NCBI GenBank assembly: GCA_902796815.1
Contig: CADBQL010000080.1
Location: 1-7,964, forward strand
From: an uncultured Coriobacteriaceae bacterium
GTDB taxonomy: Bacteria > Actinomycetota > Coriobacteriia > Coriobacteriales > Eggerthellaceae
Reading direction: 5' to 3'
DNA: 7,964 nt
This document shows positions 1 to 6,184 of the stretch, in pieces; position 1 is the first letter of the stretch; each line of letters begins with the position of its first letter. Under the pieces are notes generated by a model. It searched no databases. It worked only from the letters and a program-made list of their open reading frames with translations, and was not told the origin of the DNA. The position numbers and the translations under genes are program-made.

Positions 1-43
1 CGCTTCCGATGCCGAGAACGGCCAGCCGTACGAGGGATAGCAT
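1..43 (-). CDS. Possible start of the next gene, cut by the window edge
   Basis: An ATG lies 10 nt beyond the hydF stop and opens 14 complete codons before the sequence ends. They read M-L-S-L-V-R-L-A-V-L-G-I-G-S, a hydrophobic stretch. An LGIG-type start resembles the first strand of hydrogenase maturation endopeptidases (HycI/HyaD family), but it could equally be a membrane segment or chance. No clear Shine-Dalgarno sequence precedes the ATG. A rival start is a GTG at 57-55 that overlaps the hydF stop as GTGA and reads in another frame, also without a good Shine-Dalgarno. The short distance to hydF suggests the transcript continues. The identity cannot be settled from 43 bases. Confidence 0.25.
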   Translation of the reverse strand, partial: MLSLVRLAVLGIGS

Positions 44-53
44 AACGGCGCGA

Positions 54-1295
54 TCACGAGTGCAATGGAGCTAGGCTGCGGTCGAGGATGCCCTTCATCT
101 TGGCTATGGCGACCCCATAATTGGTCAGTGCAACTCCCTGCGAAGCCGCATGGCGCGCGCGCCAGGCCATTTCGCGGTCGTTGACCATGCAGCCACCGCA
201 GTGCAGGATCAGGTCATAGCCGCCCAGATCTTCAGGAAACTCGTTGCCGGACACGAAATCGAACGTGGGAGTCATGCCAGTGTAGTTGCCCACCATGCGC
301 GGCAGCTTGACCGTACCGATGTCATTGCACTGACGATGGTGGGTGCATGCTTCCGCAATGAGGATATGGGGCGGCTGCGCATCGGGGTCAACGTCGTGGC
401 GCTCTTTCATGCGGTCGAGCTCATCGGCGCCGTCGACCTGGGCATCAAGTGTGCCGCGATGGCGTGCCATGAGGATGCTGAAGCTGGTCAAGGGCACGCT
501 TTCGGGCACAATTTGGGCCACGATGCCGAAGGCCTGCGAGTCGGTGATCACCATACGCGGCGGTGCGGCAAGACGTGAGAGCGCCTGCTCGAGTTCGGTT
601 TCCTTCGTTACCAAGGCAAATGCGCCCGCATCGAGAATGTCGCGAATGGTGTTTTGCTGCGGAAGGATGAGGCGGCCTTTCGGGGCGCTCTCGTCTATGG
701 GCACCACGAGTACCACCACATCGCCCACCTCGAGCAGGTCACCCACGATGCGGTGCTCGGCGACGGGGCTTTTCGCCAGTTGGGCGATGGTTTCCTTCAG
801 CTCATGGATGCCTTCGCCCGTCTCTGAACTCGTGCGTACCACACGCCCGCTCGTCAAATCGAGCGTGGCAGCGACTTCGGAGCCGTCGGCGTTAGTCTCA
901 AGATCGCACTTTGCAAGCGCGATGACGTACGGTATCTGCTTCTCCTCGAACAGGGCGACCAGCTCCCGGTCGGCGAGCATCATCCCGCGGGTTGCGTCGA
1001 CCGCGAGCACGGCCACATCGGTGGAGTCGAGCACGCGCTTGGCCTTGCGCACGCGCATCTCGCCTAGCTCGCCGATGTCGTCGATACCCGGCGTGTCCAC
1101 GATGAGCACAGGCCCTGCCGGCAGCAGCTCCATCGCCTTGCGCACCGGGTCGGTAGTGGTGCCGGCCACGTTCGAAACCACGGCCAGGTCCTGGCCAGTG
1201 ACAGCGTTGATCAGACTCGACTTGCCCGCATTGCGCACGCCGAAAAAGCCGATGTGCACGCGGTCGGCGGAGGTGACGTCGTTGAGTGTTGCCAT
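54..1295 (-). CDS. hydF: [FeFe]-hydrogenase maturation GTPase HydF
   Basis: HydF is the cytoplasmic scaffold that carries the diiron precursor made with HydE and HydG and passes it to apo-HydA. This copy is 413 residues, close to the usual 400-410. The N-terminal GTPase domain shows the P-loop GVRNAGKSS (19-27), the switch-I TTT (46-48), DTPG (67-70) and a G4 box AKCD (128-131). Asn22 in the P-loop fits a K+-stimulated Era/MnmE-type GTPase. The C-terminal cluster domain has the family motif CxH...HCxxC, with Cys317, His319, Cys366 and Cys369 and 45 residues between the two histidines. The reading frame is open to 1430, but AAAGGA at 1307-1302 places the start at the ATG at 1295, giving the family-like N-terminus MATLNDVTSADRVHIGFFG. 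The G4 box has Ala where Asn or Thr is normal. HydF is last of the maturases here and 112 nt from hydG. Confidence 0.97.
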   Translation of the reverse strand: MATLNDVTSADRVHIGFFGVRNAGKSSLINAVTGQDLAVVSNVAGTTTDPVRKAMELLPAGPVLIVDTPGIDDIGELGEMRVRKAKRVLDSTDVAVLAVDATRGMMLADRELVALFEEKQIPYVIALAKCDLETNADGSEVAATLDLTSGRVVRTSSETGEGIHELKETIAQLAKSPVAEHRIVGDLLEVGDVVVLVVPIDESAPKGRLILPQQNTIRDILDAGAFALVTKETELEQALSRLAAPPRMVITDSQAFGIVAQIVPESVPLTSFSILMARHRGTLDAQVDGADELDRMKERHDVDPDAQPPHILIAEACTHHRQCNDIGTVKLPRMVGNYTGMTPTFDFVSGNEFPEDLGGYDLILHCGGCMVNDREMAWRARHAASQGVALTNYGVAIAKMKGILDRSLAPLHS

Positions 1296-1301
1296 CTGCG
1301 G

Positions 1302-1307
1302 TCCTTT
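1302..1307 (-). promoter_or_regulatory. hydF ribosome binding site
   Basis: AAAGGA on the minus strand lies 6 nt before the ATG at 1295. An in-frame ATG at 1310 overlaps this site too closely to be served by it, so the site decides the hydF start. Confidence 0.75.
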
Positions 1308-1349
1308 CATGAGAACAGTGTGAACGGCGATGCCCGGCGATACGCTTCG

Positions 1350-1384
1350 TTCGCAAGTGCCTTTGCAGGAAGCGCAAATGCGAA
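1350..1384 (-). repeat. Two-tier imperfect inverted repeat between hydG and hydF
   Basis: TTCGCA (1350-1355) pairs with TGCGAA (1379-1384). Inside it TTTGC (1362-1366) pairs with GCAAA (1374-1378) around a 7-nt loop. This gives 11 pairs interrupted by a 6-nt bulge on one side. It sits in the only long gap within the maturation genes. There is no T-run after it on the minus strand, so it does not look like an intrinsic terminator. It may be a processing or stability element, or chance. Confidence 0.35.
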
Positions 1385-1407
1385 ACGTGAGGCAGGGCGG
1401 CTTGCGC

Positions 1408-2862
1408 TCAGAAGCGGAAATCACGCCCAATGCCCGCCTTGATGGCGGCGATATGCTCGGCAGCTTGGGCGCGCGTCGTATCTGAGGCCACCTTCGCGAG
1501 CTCGCGCTCGACCATGGCCCAACCGCGCTCAGCTGTAGCGGGCGTGGCGTAATCGGACAAGTACTCTGCCAGAGTCATGAGCGCGTTCGGATGGCAGTAG
1601 TTCAAAATCTGCCCGCTCTTGCAGAACTTCATGAAACGATCGCCCGTGCGCCCCGCGCGGTAGCACGCCGTGCAGAAGCTGGGAATGTGGTCGTTGTCCA
1701 AAAGCCAGGCTATCACTTCGTCTAAGGTGCGCTGGTCGGACACGTCGAACTGCTCGGTGTCGTGCGGGCGCGCATCCTCGGTATAGCCGCCCACACTCGT
1801 GCGCGACCCGCCGCTAATCTGCGAAATGCCGTACTGTAAAGCAGCCTTGCGCACCGACTCGCTCTCGCGTGTGCTGATGATCATGCCAGTGTAGGGCACC
1901 GTTATGCGGATGAGCGCAATGATCTTTTCGAACATCTCGTCGGAAATGGAGTTGTCGAACTCGTCGGGATCGATGTCCATCGCTGGCTTGACGCGCGGCA
2001 CCGAGATGGTGTGCGGCCCCACGCCCCACACTGATTCAAGATGCTCGGCGTGCATAACGAGCCCCGCGAATTCGTAGCGGTAGGAGTCCAGACCGAACAG
2101 CACGCCCAAACCCACGTCGTCGATGCCCGCCTCCTGCGCGCGATCCATGGCCTCGGTGTGCCAGTTGTAGTCGTGCTTGGGGCCGGTAGGATGCAGGCGA
2201 AGGTAGTTTTCCTTGTGGTAGGTCTCCTGGAACAGAATGTAGGTGCCGATCTCAGCTTCCTTCAGCATGCGGTACTCGTCGACCGTCGTGGCGGCGATAT
2301 TCACGTTCACACGGCGGATCGCGCCGTTTTTGTGCTTGACCGAGTAGATCGTGTTCATGCATTCGAGAATGTACTCGATGGGACTATTCTTGGGATCTTC
2401 GCCTGCTTCGATGGCAAGTCGCTTATGCCCCATATCCTGCAAGGCGACTACTTCCGCACGCACCTCGTCCTGTGTCAGCTTCTTGCGCGGGATTTCCTTA
2501 TTCTTGGCATGGTAGGGACAATACAGACAGCCGTTCACGCAATAGTTCGAGAGGTACAGCGGCGCAAACAGCACGATACGGTTGCCGTAGTAGGCCAGCT
2601 TGATGTCATGTGCCAGCTGCTTGATGCGCTCGTCGACGCCTTCGTCATCGCAGGCCAAAAGCACGCTCGCCTCGCGGTGAGTGATCATGGCGCCATGCTC
2701 GACGGCGGGCTGAAGATGCGGTGCGCACTTGTCCAGAATCTGATGGCAGAGCTCCACGTCGTCCTTGTGGGCATCGGCATAAGCCAGGGTTTCCAGAATC
2801 TCGTCGTGGTTGATGAACTCATCTGCGCAAAGGCTCTTCGGATTGTACAGGTGGTTTCCCAT
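1408..2862 (-). CDS. hydG: [FeFe]-hydrogenase maturation radical SAM enzyme HydG (tyrosine lyase)
   Basis: HydG cleaves tyrosine with radical SAM chemistry, releasing p-cresol, and converts the remaining fragment to CO and CN-. These are bound to a dangler iron on its second cluster, which yields the Fe(CO)2(CN)Cys unit for the H-cluster. The 484-residue product has the radical SAM motif CX3CX2C at Cys108, Cys112 and Cys115 (CVNGCLYC). It also has the C-terminal CX2CX22C motif at Cys397, Cys400 and Cys423. This second motif separates HydG from the related thiamine enzyme ThiH, which lacks it. The frame is open to 3084, but those extra codons overlap hydE out of frame. GAAGGAG at 2877-2871, 8 nt from the ATG at 2862, sets the start (MGNHLYNPKSL). 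It lies 37 nt after hydE and is probably cotranscribed with it. Both cluster motifs are intact and the length is normal for the family. Confidence 0.98.
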   Translation of the reverse strand: MGNHLYNPKSLCADEFINHDEILETLAYADAHKDDVELCHQILDKCAPHLQPAVEHGAMITHREASVLLACDDEGVDERIKQLAHDIKLAYYGNRIVLFAPLYLSNYCVNGCLYCPYHAKNKEIPRKKLTQDEVRAEVVALQDMGHKRLAIEAGEDPKNSPIEYILECMNTIYSVKHKNGAIRRVNVNIAATTVDEYRMLKEAEIGTYILFQETYHKENYLRLHPTGPKHDYNWHTEAMDRAQEAGIDDVGLGVLFGLDSYRYEFAGLVMHAEHLESVWGVGPHTISVPRVKPAMDIDPDEFDNSISDEMFEKIIALIRITVPYTGMIISTRESESVRKAALQYGISQISGGSRTSVGGYTEDARPHDTEQFDVSDQRTLDEVIAWLLDNDHIPSFCTACYRAGRTGDRFMKFCKSGQILNYCHPNALMTLAEYLSDYATPATAERGWAMVERELAKVASDTTRAQAAEHIAAIKAGIGRDFRF

Positions 2863-2870
2863 TGCTTTAT

Positions 2871-2877
2871 CTCCTTC
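2871..2877 (-). promoter_or_regulatory. hydG ribosome binding site
   Basis: GAAGGAG on the minus strand, 8 nt before the ATG at 2862, is a strong Shine-Dalgarno sequence. It selects the hydG start over an upstream in-frame ATG at 3084 that lies inside hydE. Confidence 0.85.
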
Positions 2878-2899
2878 GGGAAAGAGAGGGGTTTTCCTG

Positions 2900-3964
2900 T
2901 TAGGCGGTCTCTTTCGTCGTACACGTATCGCCGCGATCGACGACGATGCGGTAGCCGATAGCATGCATGCGGACGTCCAGTTCGGCGAGGCCTTCGGCGG
3001 ACTCGACGCCCGTAGCAAGCTTGTTGTCGTAGATTTCGTACTTCGCACGCGTGTCGGCGGGCGAAAGATTGGGCATGACGACATTAGCTCCCGCGAGGAT
3101 GCCCTTCTCGCGGCCCCCGTCTTCGATGGTGCCCAAGGCCGTGGTCGCCGGCAACAGGACGGGCGGATGGATCAAGCGAATGATCGAAAGCAGATAGCAA
3201 GTCTGAGCGAGCGTTCCCGCCGGCCGGTCCGCATAGGGAGTGGCGTGGTGAGGAACGAAAGGGCCGATGCCGCACATTTCGGGCTTGAAGCGCTCGATGA
3301 ACTTCAGATCAGCCGCGAGGTGGGCGCTGGTCTGTCCAGGCGCTCCCACCATGAAGCCCGCTCCGACGGCAAAGCCGAGCTCGCTGAGCCACTGCAGGCA
3401 TTCCATGCGCCGCTCGAACGACATGTCCGTCGGGTGGATCTGGGCGTAGTACGCCGGATCGGCCGTCTCGTGGCGAAGCAGGTAGCGGTCTGCGCCGGCC
3501 GCACGCCATGCGGCATAGGTTTTGCGAGGATATTCGCCCAAGGACAACGTCACCGCGCAATCGGGATAGGCCTCCTTGATGGCGCGCACGAGGCTCGCCA
3601 CGCGTTCTTCGCTGAAGCGCGCATCTTCGCCGCCTTGCATCACGAAGGTGCGAAAACCCAGATCGTAGCCCTTGTCGACACAGGCGAGAATTTGCTCGTT
3701 GCTCAAGCGGTAGCGCTTGCAGCTCCTGTTAGAAGCGCGCAGCCCACAGTAATAGCAATCATTCCTGCAATAGCTGGACACCTCGATGAGCCCGCGGATG
3801 AACACGCGGTTGCCGTAATGGGCATGACGCTCGCGGACGGCAAAAGTCGCCAGGACTTCAGCTGCTTCGGGGCTCTGATGGGCGACCAAGTACTCGTAGC
3901 CTTCCAGCGGCAGCACATGCTCGCGCGCCAGCTGCTCTATGAGCTGTTCGACAGTTTTATCCAT
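2900..3964 (-). CDS. hydE: [FeFe]-hydrogenase maturation radical SAM enzyme HydE
   Basis: HydE is the second radical SAM maturase. Current work has it acting on the Fe(CO)2(CN)Cys product of HydG on the way to the diiron subcluster. The 354-residue product matches the family length of about 350. The radical SAM motif CX3CX2C is at Cys66, Cys70 and Cys73 (CRNDCYYC), followed by a BioB-like barrel with a GGED segment near residue 111. Some HydE proteins, such as that of Thermotoga maritima, carry an optional second Fe-S site bound by three cysteines late in the protein. Here the matching stretch after MPNLSPADTR has no cysteines, so that cluster should be absent. It is known to be dispensable. 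The start at 3964 lies 23 nt after the TM1266-type gene. No good Shine-Dalgarno sequence is visible (only GAAG, very close), so translation may depend on coupling to the upstream gene. Confidence 0.97.
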   Translation of the reverse strand: MDKTVEQLIEQLAREHVLPLEGYEYLVAHQSPEAAEVLATFAVRERHAHYGNRVFIRGLIEVSSYCRNDCYYCGLRASNRSCKRYRLSNEQILACVDKGYDLGFRTFVMQGGEDARFSEERVASLVRAIKEAYPDCAVTLSLGEYPRKTYAAWRAAGADRYLLRHETADPAYYAQIHPTDMSFERRMECLQWLSELGFAVGAGFMVGAPGQTSAHLAADLKFIERFKPEMCGIGPFVPHHATPYADRPAGTLAQTCYLLSIIRLIHPPVLLPATTALGTIEDGGREKGILAGANVVMPNLSPADTRAKYEIYDNKLATGVESAEGLAELDVRMHAIGYRIVVDRGDTCTTKETA

Positions 3965-3987
3965 AGCTTCAAGTCTGTGCAGTTGAA

Positions 3988-4233
3988 CTACACAGCGGAA
4001 TAAGCCGTCTTCACCGAGACTCCCGGAATGTTTCCAATCTTGCCTGCCAAGGCTGAGATCTTGTCCTCGGGAGCATCGACTGCGATGCTCATGACGTTGA
4101 TGCCGCGCGCGCGGTACGGGATGCCCATGCGCCCGATGATGTACTGGGCGGACTCGTGCAGCGTTGCGTTCAGCTGCTCGACGGCGTTTCCGTCTTCCAC
4201 AATAATCGCCAGAACGGCGACGCGTGTTTCCAT
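3988..4233 (-). CDS. TM1266-family iron-only hydrogenase system putative regulator
   Basis: This 81-residue protein fits the TM1266 family, small ACT/NikR-C-like proteins found almost only beside [FeFe]-hydrogenase maturation genes. It is called a putative regulator from gene context, and its biochemical role is not established. Recognisable features are the opening strand TRVAVLAIIVED (3-14), the central YIIGRMGIPYRARGI (31-45) and the ending PGVSVKTAYS (70-79), all close to the family pattern. It has no DNA-binding domain, so any regulation would need a partner or act through a ligand. The frame is open to 4365, but that extension crosses the repeat-rich gap and is not family-like. GGAAGGA at 4246-4240, 6 nt from the ATG at 4233, sets the start. 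It is the first gene after the structured gap and lies 23 nt before hydE. Confidence 0.93.
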   Translation of the reverse strand: METRVAVLAIIVEDGNAVEQLNATLHESAQYIIGRMGIPYRARGINVMSIAVDAPEDKISALAGKIGNIPGVSVKTAYSAV

Positions 4234-4239
4234 ATCGTA

Positions 4240-4246
4240 TCCTTCC
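4240..4246 (-). promoter_or_regulatory. Ribosome binding site of the TM1266-family gene
   Basis: GGAAGGA on the minus strand, 6 nt before the ATG at 4233, sets this start. It lies just downstream of the mutually exclusive hairpins at 4268-4296, so folding there could affect access to it. Confidence 0.8.
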
Positions 4247-4264
4247 TCTCCGAGGCGGGAAAAG

Positions 4265-4320
4265 GCGCGTCCCACGCTTGGGACGAGACGCGTCCCCTGC
4301 CAGGCATGAAGCGCGTCCCA
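4265..4320 (-). repeat. Three direct repeats of CGCGTCCC with an exact 23-nt period
   Basis: The 8-mer CGCGTCCC (GGGACGCG on the transcribed minus strand) occurs at 4266-4273, 4289-4296 and 4312-4319. The spacers are exactly 15 nt each time and do not resemble each other. The outer two copies extend to the identical 10-mer GCGCGTCCCA (4265-4274 and 4311-4320). Conserved cores on a fixed period with unrelated spacers are typical of protein-binding sites on one helix face (23 bp is about two turns), but decayed tandem duplication or a REP-like intergenic element would also fit. The repeats lie 32-87 nt upstream of the TM1266-family ATG. Confidence 0.6.
4268..4296 (-). promoter_or_regulatory. 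Two mutually exclusive hairpins before the TM1266-family gene
   Basis: CGTCCCA (4268-4274) can pair with TGGGACG (4279-4285) over a 4-nt loop, giving 7 bp. The same GGGACG (4280-4285) can instead pair with CGTCCC (4291-4296) over a 5-nt loop, giving 6 bp. Only one can form at a time. The arrangement resembles a switchable leader and sits about 35 nt before the start codon, but neither fold is followed by a clear T-run. It may be only a by-product of the repeated GGGACG cores. A regulatory function is inference. Confidence 0.35.
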
Positions 4321-4328
4321 GCTAAAGA

Positions 4329-4359
4329 GAATGCTGCGCCCATAGAAGACGCAGCATTC
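4329..4359 (-). repeat. Perfect 10-bp inverted repeat between hydA and the maturation genes
   Basis: GAATGCTGCG (4329-4338) and CGCAGCATTC (4350-4359) are exact reverse complements with an 11-nt loop. On the transcribed strand the stem is followed by TCTTTAGC, a weak T-rich tail, so this could be a leaky terminator that lowers read-through from hydA into the maturation genes. Alternatively it is an operator for a dimeric regulator or an RNA processing site. Confidence 0.5.
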
Positions 4360-4415
4360 AATCAAATCGTATGCTGCCTTGTCTTCAGACTGGAAATCTT
4401 AGAGTCAGGCGAGCG

Positions 4416-4439
4416 TTCCGCCACCCTGGGGCGGCGGAA
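4416..4439 (-). repeat. Stable hairpin just after hydA
   Basis: On the minus strand TTCCGCC pairs with GGCGGAA (7 bp). The stem then continues through one G-U pair and two G-C pairs to a 4-nt loop, about 10 pairs in all. It starts 5 nt after the hydA stop codon. No T-run follows, so it is probably not a classical intrinsic terminator. A 3' protective or processing hairpin for the hydA transcript is the more likely reading. Confidence 0.5.
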
Positions 4440-4444
4440 TCGGT

Positions 4445-6184
4445 TTACTTGCAGCGAGCGGGAATCATGTCCCAAGTCGCCTGGTCGGTATGCAGTTCGT
4501 GCTCCGCACGCTCGGAAAGCGGCTTGCCGTAGATCTCTTTGTAGATAAGGTCTACTGACGGATTCTCGTGGCTGAACCGCAGGTTGGCGATCTTGTCCAG
4601 ACCGTAGAGAACCTTGCCGCGCACCTCGGCCATCTCCACGCCATCGTGGATGGGCTGGCCACCGCCGCCAGCGCAGCCGCCGGGGCATGCCATAATCTCG
4701 ACAAAGTCGTATTTCACATCGCCAGCCTCGATGGCCTGCAACAAGCGCTCGGTGTTGCCCAGACCACTTGCCACGGCGACATGCAGGGGTGCGCCGTTCA
4801 GGTCGAAAGTGGCTTCCTTCCAACCCTGGATGCCACGTACATCCTTGAAGGCATCTGGATCGGGGTTTTCGCCGACGACGGCAAAATAAGCCGTACGCAA
4901 GGCGGCTTCCATGACACCGCCCGTCGCGCCGAAAATGACGGCAGCACCAGTGGCTATGCCGAGCGGGTTGTCGAAGTTGTCCTCTTCGAGCGCGTCGGCG
5001 GTAATACCCTTGGCAACAGCCAGGCGCACCATTTCGCGAGTAGTTAGCGAAGCATCAACATCGCCGATCGAACTGACGTCGCGTAGCTGCTCAACGTCAC
5101 ATTCGTACTTCTTCGCCACGCAGGGCATGATGGACACGCAGAAGACTTTCTCAGGCTCGAGTCCCTTCTCCTTCTTGAACAGCGATTTGACGGCGGGACC
5201 AAACATCTGCTGCGGCGACTTCGAAGTCGAAAGCATAGGAATCTTGTCGGGATGGTGGCCCTTCATGTAGCGAATCCAGCCTGGGCAGCAACTCGTGAAC
5301 ATGGGGAACTCGTACTTGTCGGCATCCTTCACGCGCTCCAGAAACTCGTTCGCTTCCTCCAGGATGGTGAGGTCGGCAGCGAAATTGGTGTCAAAAACGT
5401 AGTCGAAGCCCATCTTGCGCAGGGCATTGGCCATGAGGCCAGGCGTGGCTTCCTCATGGGTGAGGCCAAGCGACTCACCCCAGGCGGAACGCACGGCCGG
5501 TGCAACCTGGACGACGGTCGTGATCTCGGGATCGGCGATGGCATCGAGCACGATCTGGGTGTCATCACGAGCCGAGAGCGCGCCTACTGGGCAATGCGTG
5601 ATGCACTGGCCGCAGAGGACGCACTTGGAGTTTTCCATGGCGATACCGCCAGCGACGCCCACTGTGGTGCGTTTACCGCGGTTCTTGACTTCCCATGCAT
5701 GAACGGCCTGGATGTTGTCGCACACCTGGACGCAACGCATGCACTTGATGCATTTGCTCGAGTCGCGAATGAGCGGGAAATTCTCGTTCCACGACTCCTT
5801 GGTGAACTCTACCTCATAGGGGACGTTGATGATGTTCAGGTCGTTGGCGACCGTCTGCAGCGTGCAGTTGCCGGAACGGACGCAGCTCGTGCACTCGGTA
5901 TTGTGCTGCGAGAGAATAAGCTCGACGTTGGTCTTGCGTGCGTTATGAGCCTTGGGGCTGTCGGTGAGGACGGAAATACCCTCCTCGACCGCCGTGTTGC
6001 ACGAAGCGACCAGACGTTCTTGGCCCTCGATCTCGACCACACACACGCGGCAGGCGCCAATGTCGTTGAGGTCTTTAAAGTAGCACAGCGTGGGAATCTT
6101 CACACCGGCCTTCTTCGCGGCCTCGAGAATCGTGGTGCCCTCTTCGACTTCGACAGGGCGGTGGTCAATAGTCAGCTTTACCAT
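4445..6184 (-). CDS. hydA: [FeFe]-hydrogenase catalytic subunit HydA
   Basis: This cytoplasmic enzyme interconverts H2 with protons and electrons. It is 579 residues with the M3-type domain order of Clostridium pasteurianum CpI. A NuoG-like N-terminus binds [2Fe-2S] (Cys34, 45, 48, 62) and a His-ligated [4Fe-4S] (His94, Cys98, 101, 107). Two ferredoxin-type [4Fe-4S] sites follow (Cys145, 148, 151, 155 and Cys188, 191, 194, 198). The H-cluster motifs are TSCCPGW (297-303), MPCVAKK (353-359) and ACPGGCAGGGGQP (499-511). The cubane ligands are Cys300, 355, 500 and 504, and Cys299 is the proton-relay cysteine. The C-terminal small-subunit-like segment (IYKEIYGKPLSERAEHELHT, 547-566) is present. 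No key residue is missing and there is no signal peptide. The frame is open to 6232, but GGAGG at 6197-6193 sets the start at 6184. It overlaps the upstream flavoprotein gene by 7 nt, implying coupled translation. Confidence 0.98.
   Translation of the reverse strand: MVKLTIDHRPVEVEEGTTILEAAKKAGVKIPTLCYFKDLNDIGACRVCVVEIEGQERLVASCNTAVEEGISVLTDSPKAHNARKTNVELILSQHNTECTSCVRSGNCTLQTVANDLNIINVPYEVEFTKESWNENFPLIRDSSKCIKCMRCVQVCDNIQAVHAWEVKNRGKRTTVGVAGGIAMENSKCVLCGQCITHCPVGALSARDDTQIVLDAIADPEITTVVQVAPAVRSAWGESLGLTHEEATPGLMANALRKMGFDYVFDTNFAADLTILEEANEFLERVKDADKYEFPMFTSCCPGWIRYMKGHHPDKIPMLSTSKSPQQMFGPAVKSLFKKEKGLEPEKVFCVSIMPCVAKKYECDVEQLRDVSSIGDVDASLTTREMVRLAVAKGITADALEEDNFDNPLGIATGAAVIFGATGGVMEAALRTAYFAVVGENPDPDAFKDVRGIQGWKEATFDLNGAPLHVAVASGLGNTERLLQAIEAGDVKYDFVEIMACPGGCAGGGGQPIHDGVEMAEVRGKVLYGLDKIANLRFSHENPSVDLIYKEIYGKPLSERAEHELHTDQATWDMIPARCK

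Noticed and set aside
343..1323. 326-codon plus-strand frame opposite hydF
   Set aside because: Its product is Ser/Arg/Ala/Met-rich low-complexity sequence typical of the antisense of a GC-rich gene.
1296..1430. 45-residue N-terminal extension of HydF, and the ATG at 1310
   Set aside because: The extension overlaps the end of hydG, and the Shine-Dalgarno at 1302-1307 serves the ATG at 1295, which gives the family N-terminus.
2863..3084. 74-residue N-terminal extension of HydG
   Set aside because: It lies inside the hydE coding sequence in another frame, is unlike HydG N-termini, and a strong Shine-Dalgarno marks the ATG at 2862.
2041..4003. Long open frames on the plus strand (2041-2961, 2810-4003) opposite hydG and hydE
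   Set aside because: They are antisense to genes with intact cluster motifs and show no recognisable family features. GC-rich codon bias leaves such frames open by chance.
4265..4320. Short CRISPR array
   Set aside because: The repeat is only 8-10 nt with 15-nt spacers, far below CRISPR dimensions, and no cas genes are present.
4234..4365. 44-residue extension of the TM1266-family protein
   Set aside because: It runs through the inverted and direct repeats of the gap and does not fit the family, which is about 80 residues long.
4360..4400. Promoter in the gap after hydA (TTGATT with TATGGG, or TACGAT with TTCCAG upstream)
   Set aside because: Matches to the consensus boxes are only 3-4 of 6 and one spacing is short, so this is not distinguishable from chance.
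4329..4439. Strong intrinsic terminator after hydA
   Set aside because: Neither hairpin is followed by a proper T-run. At most 4329-4359 could be a weak terminator.
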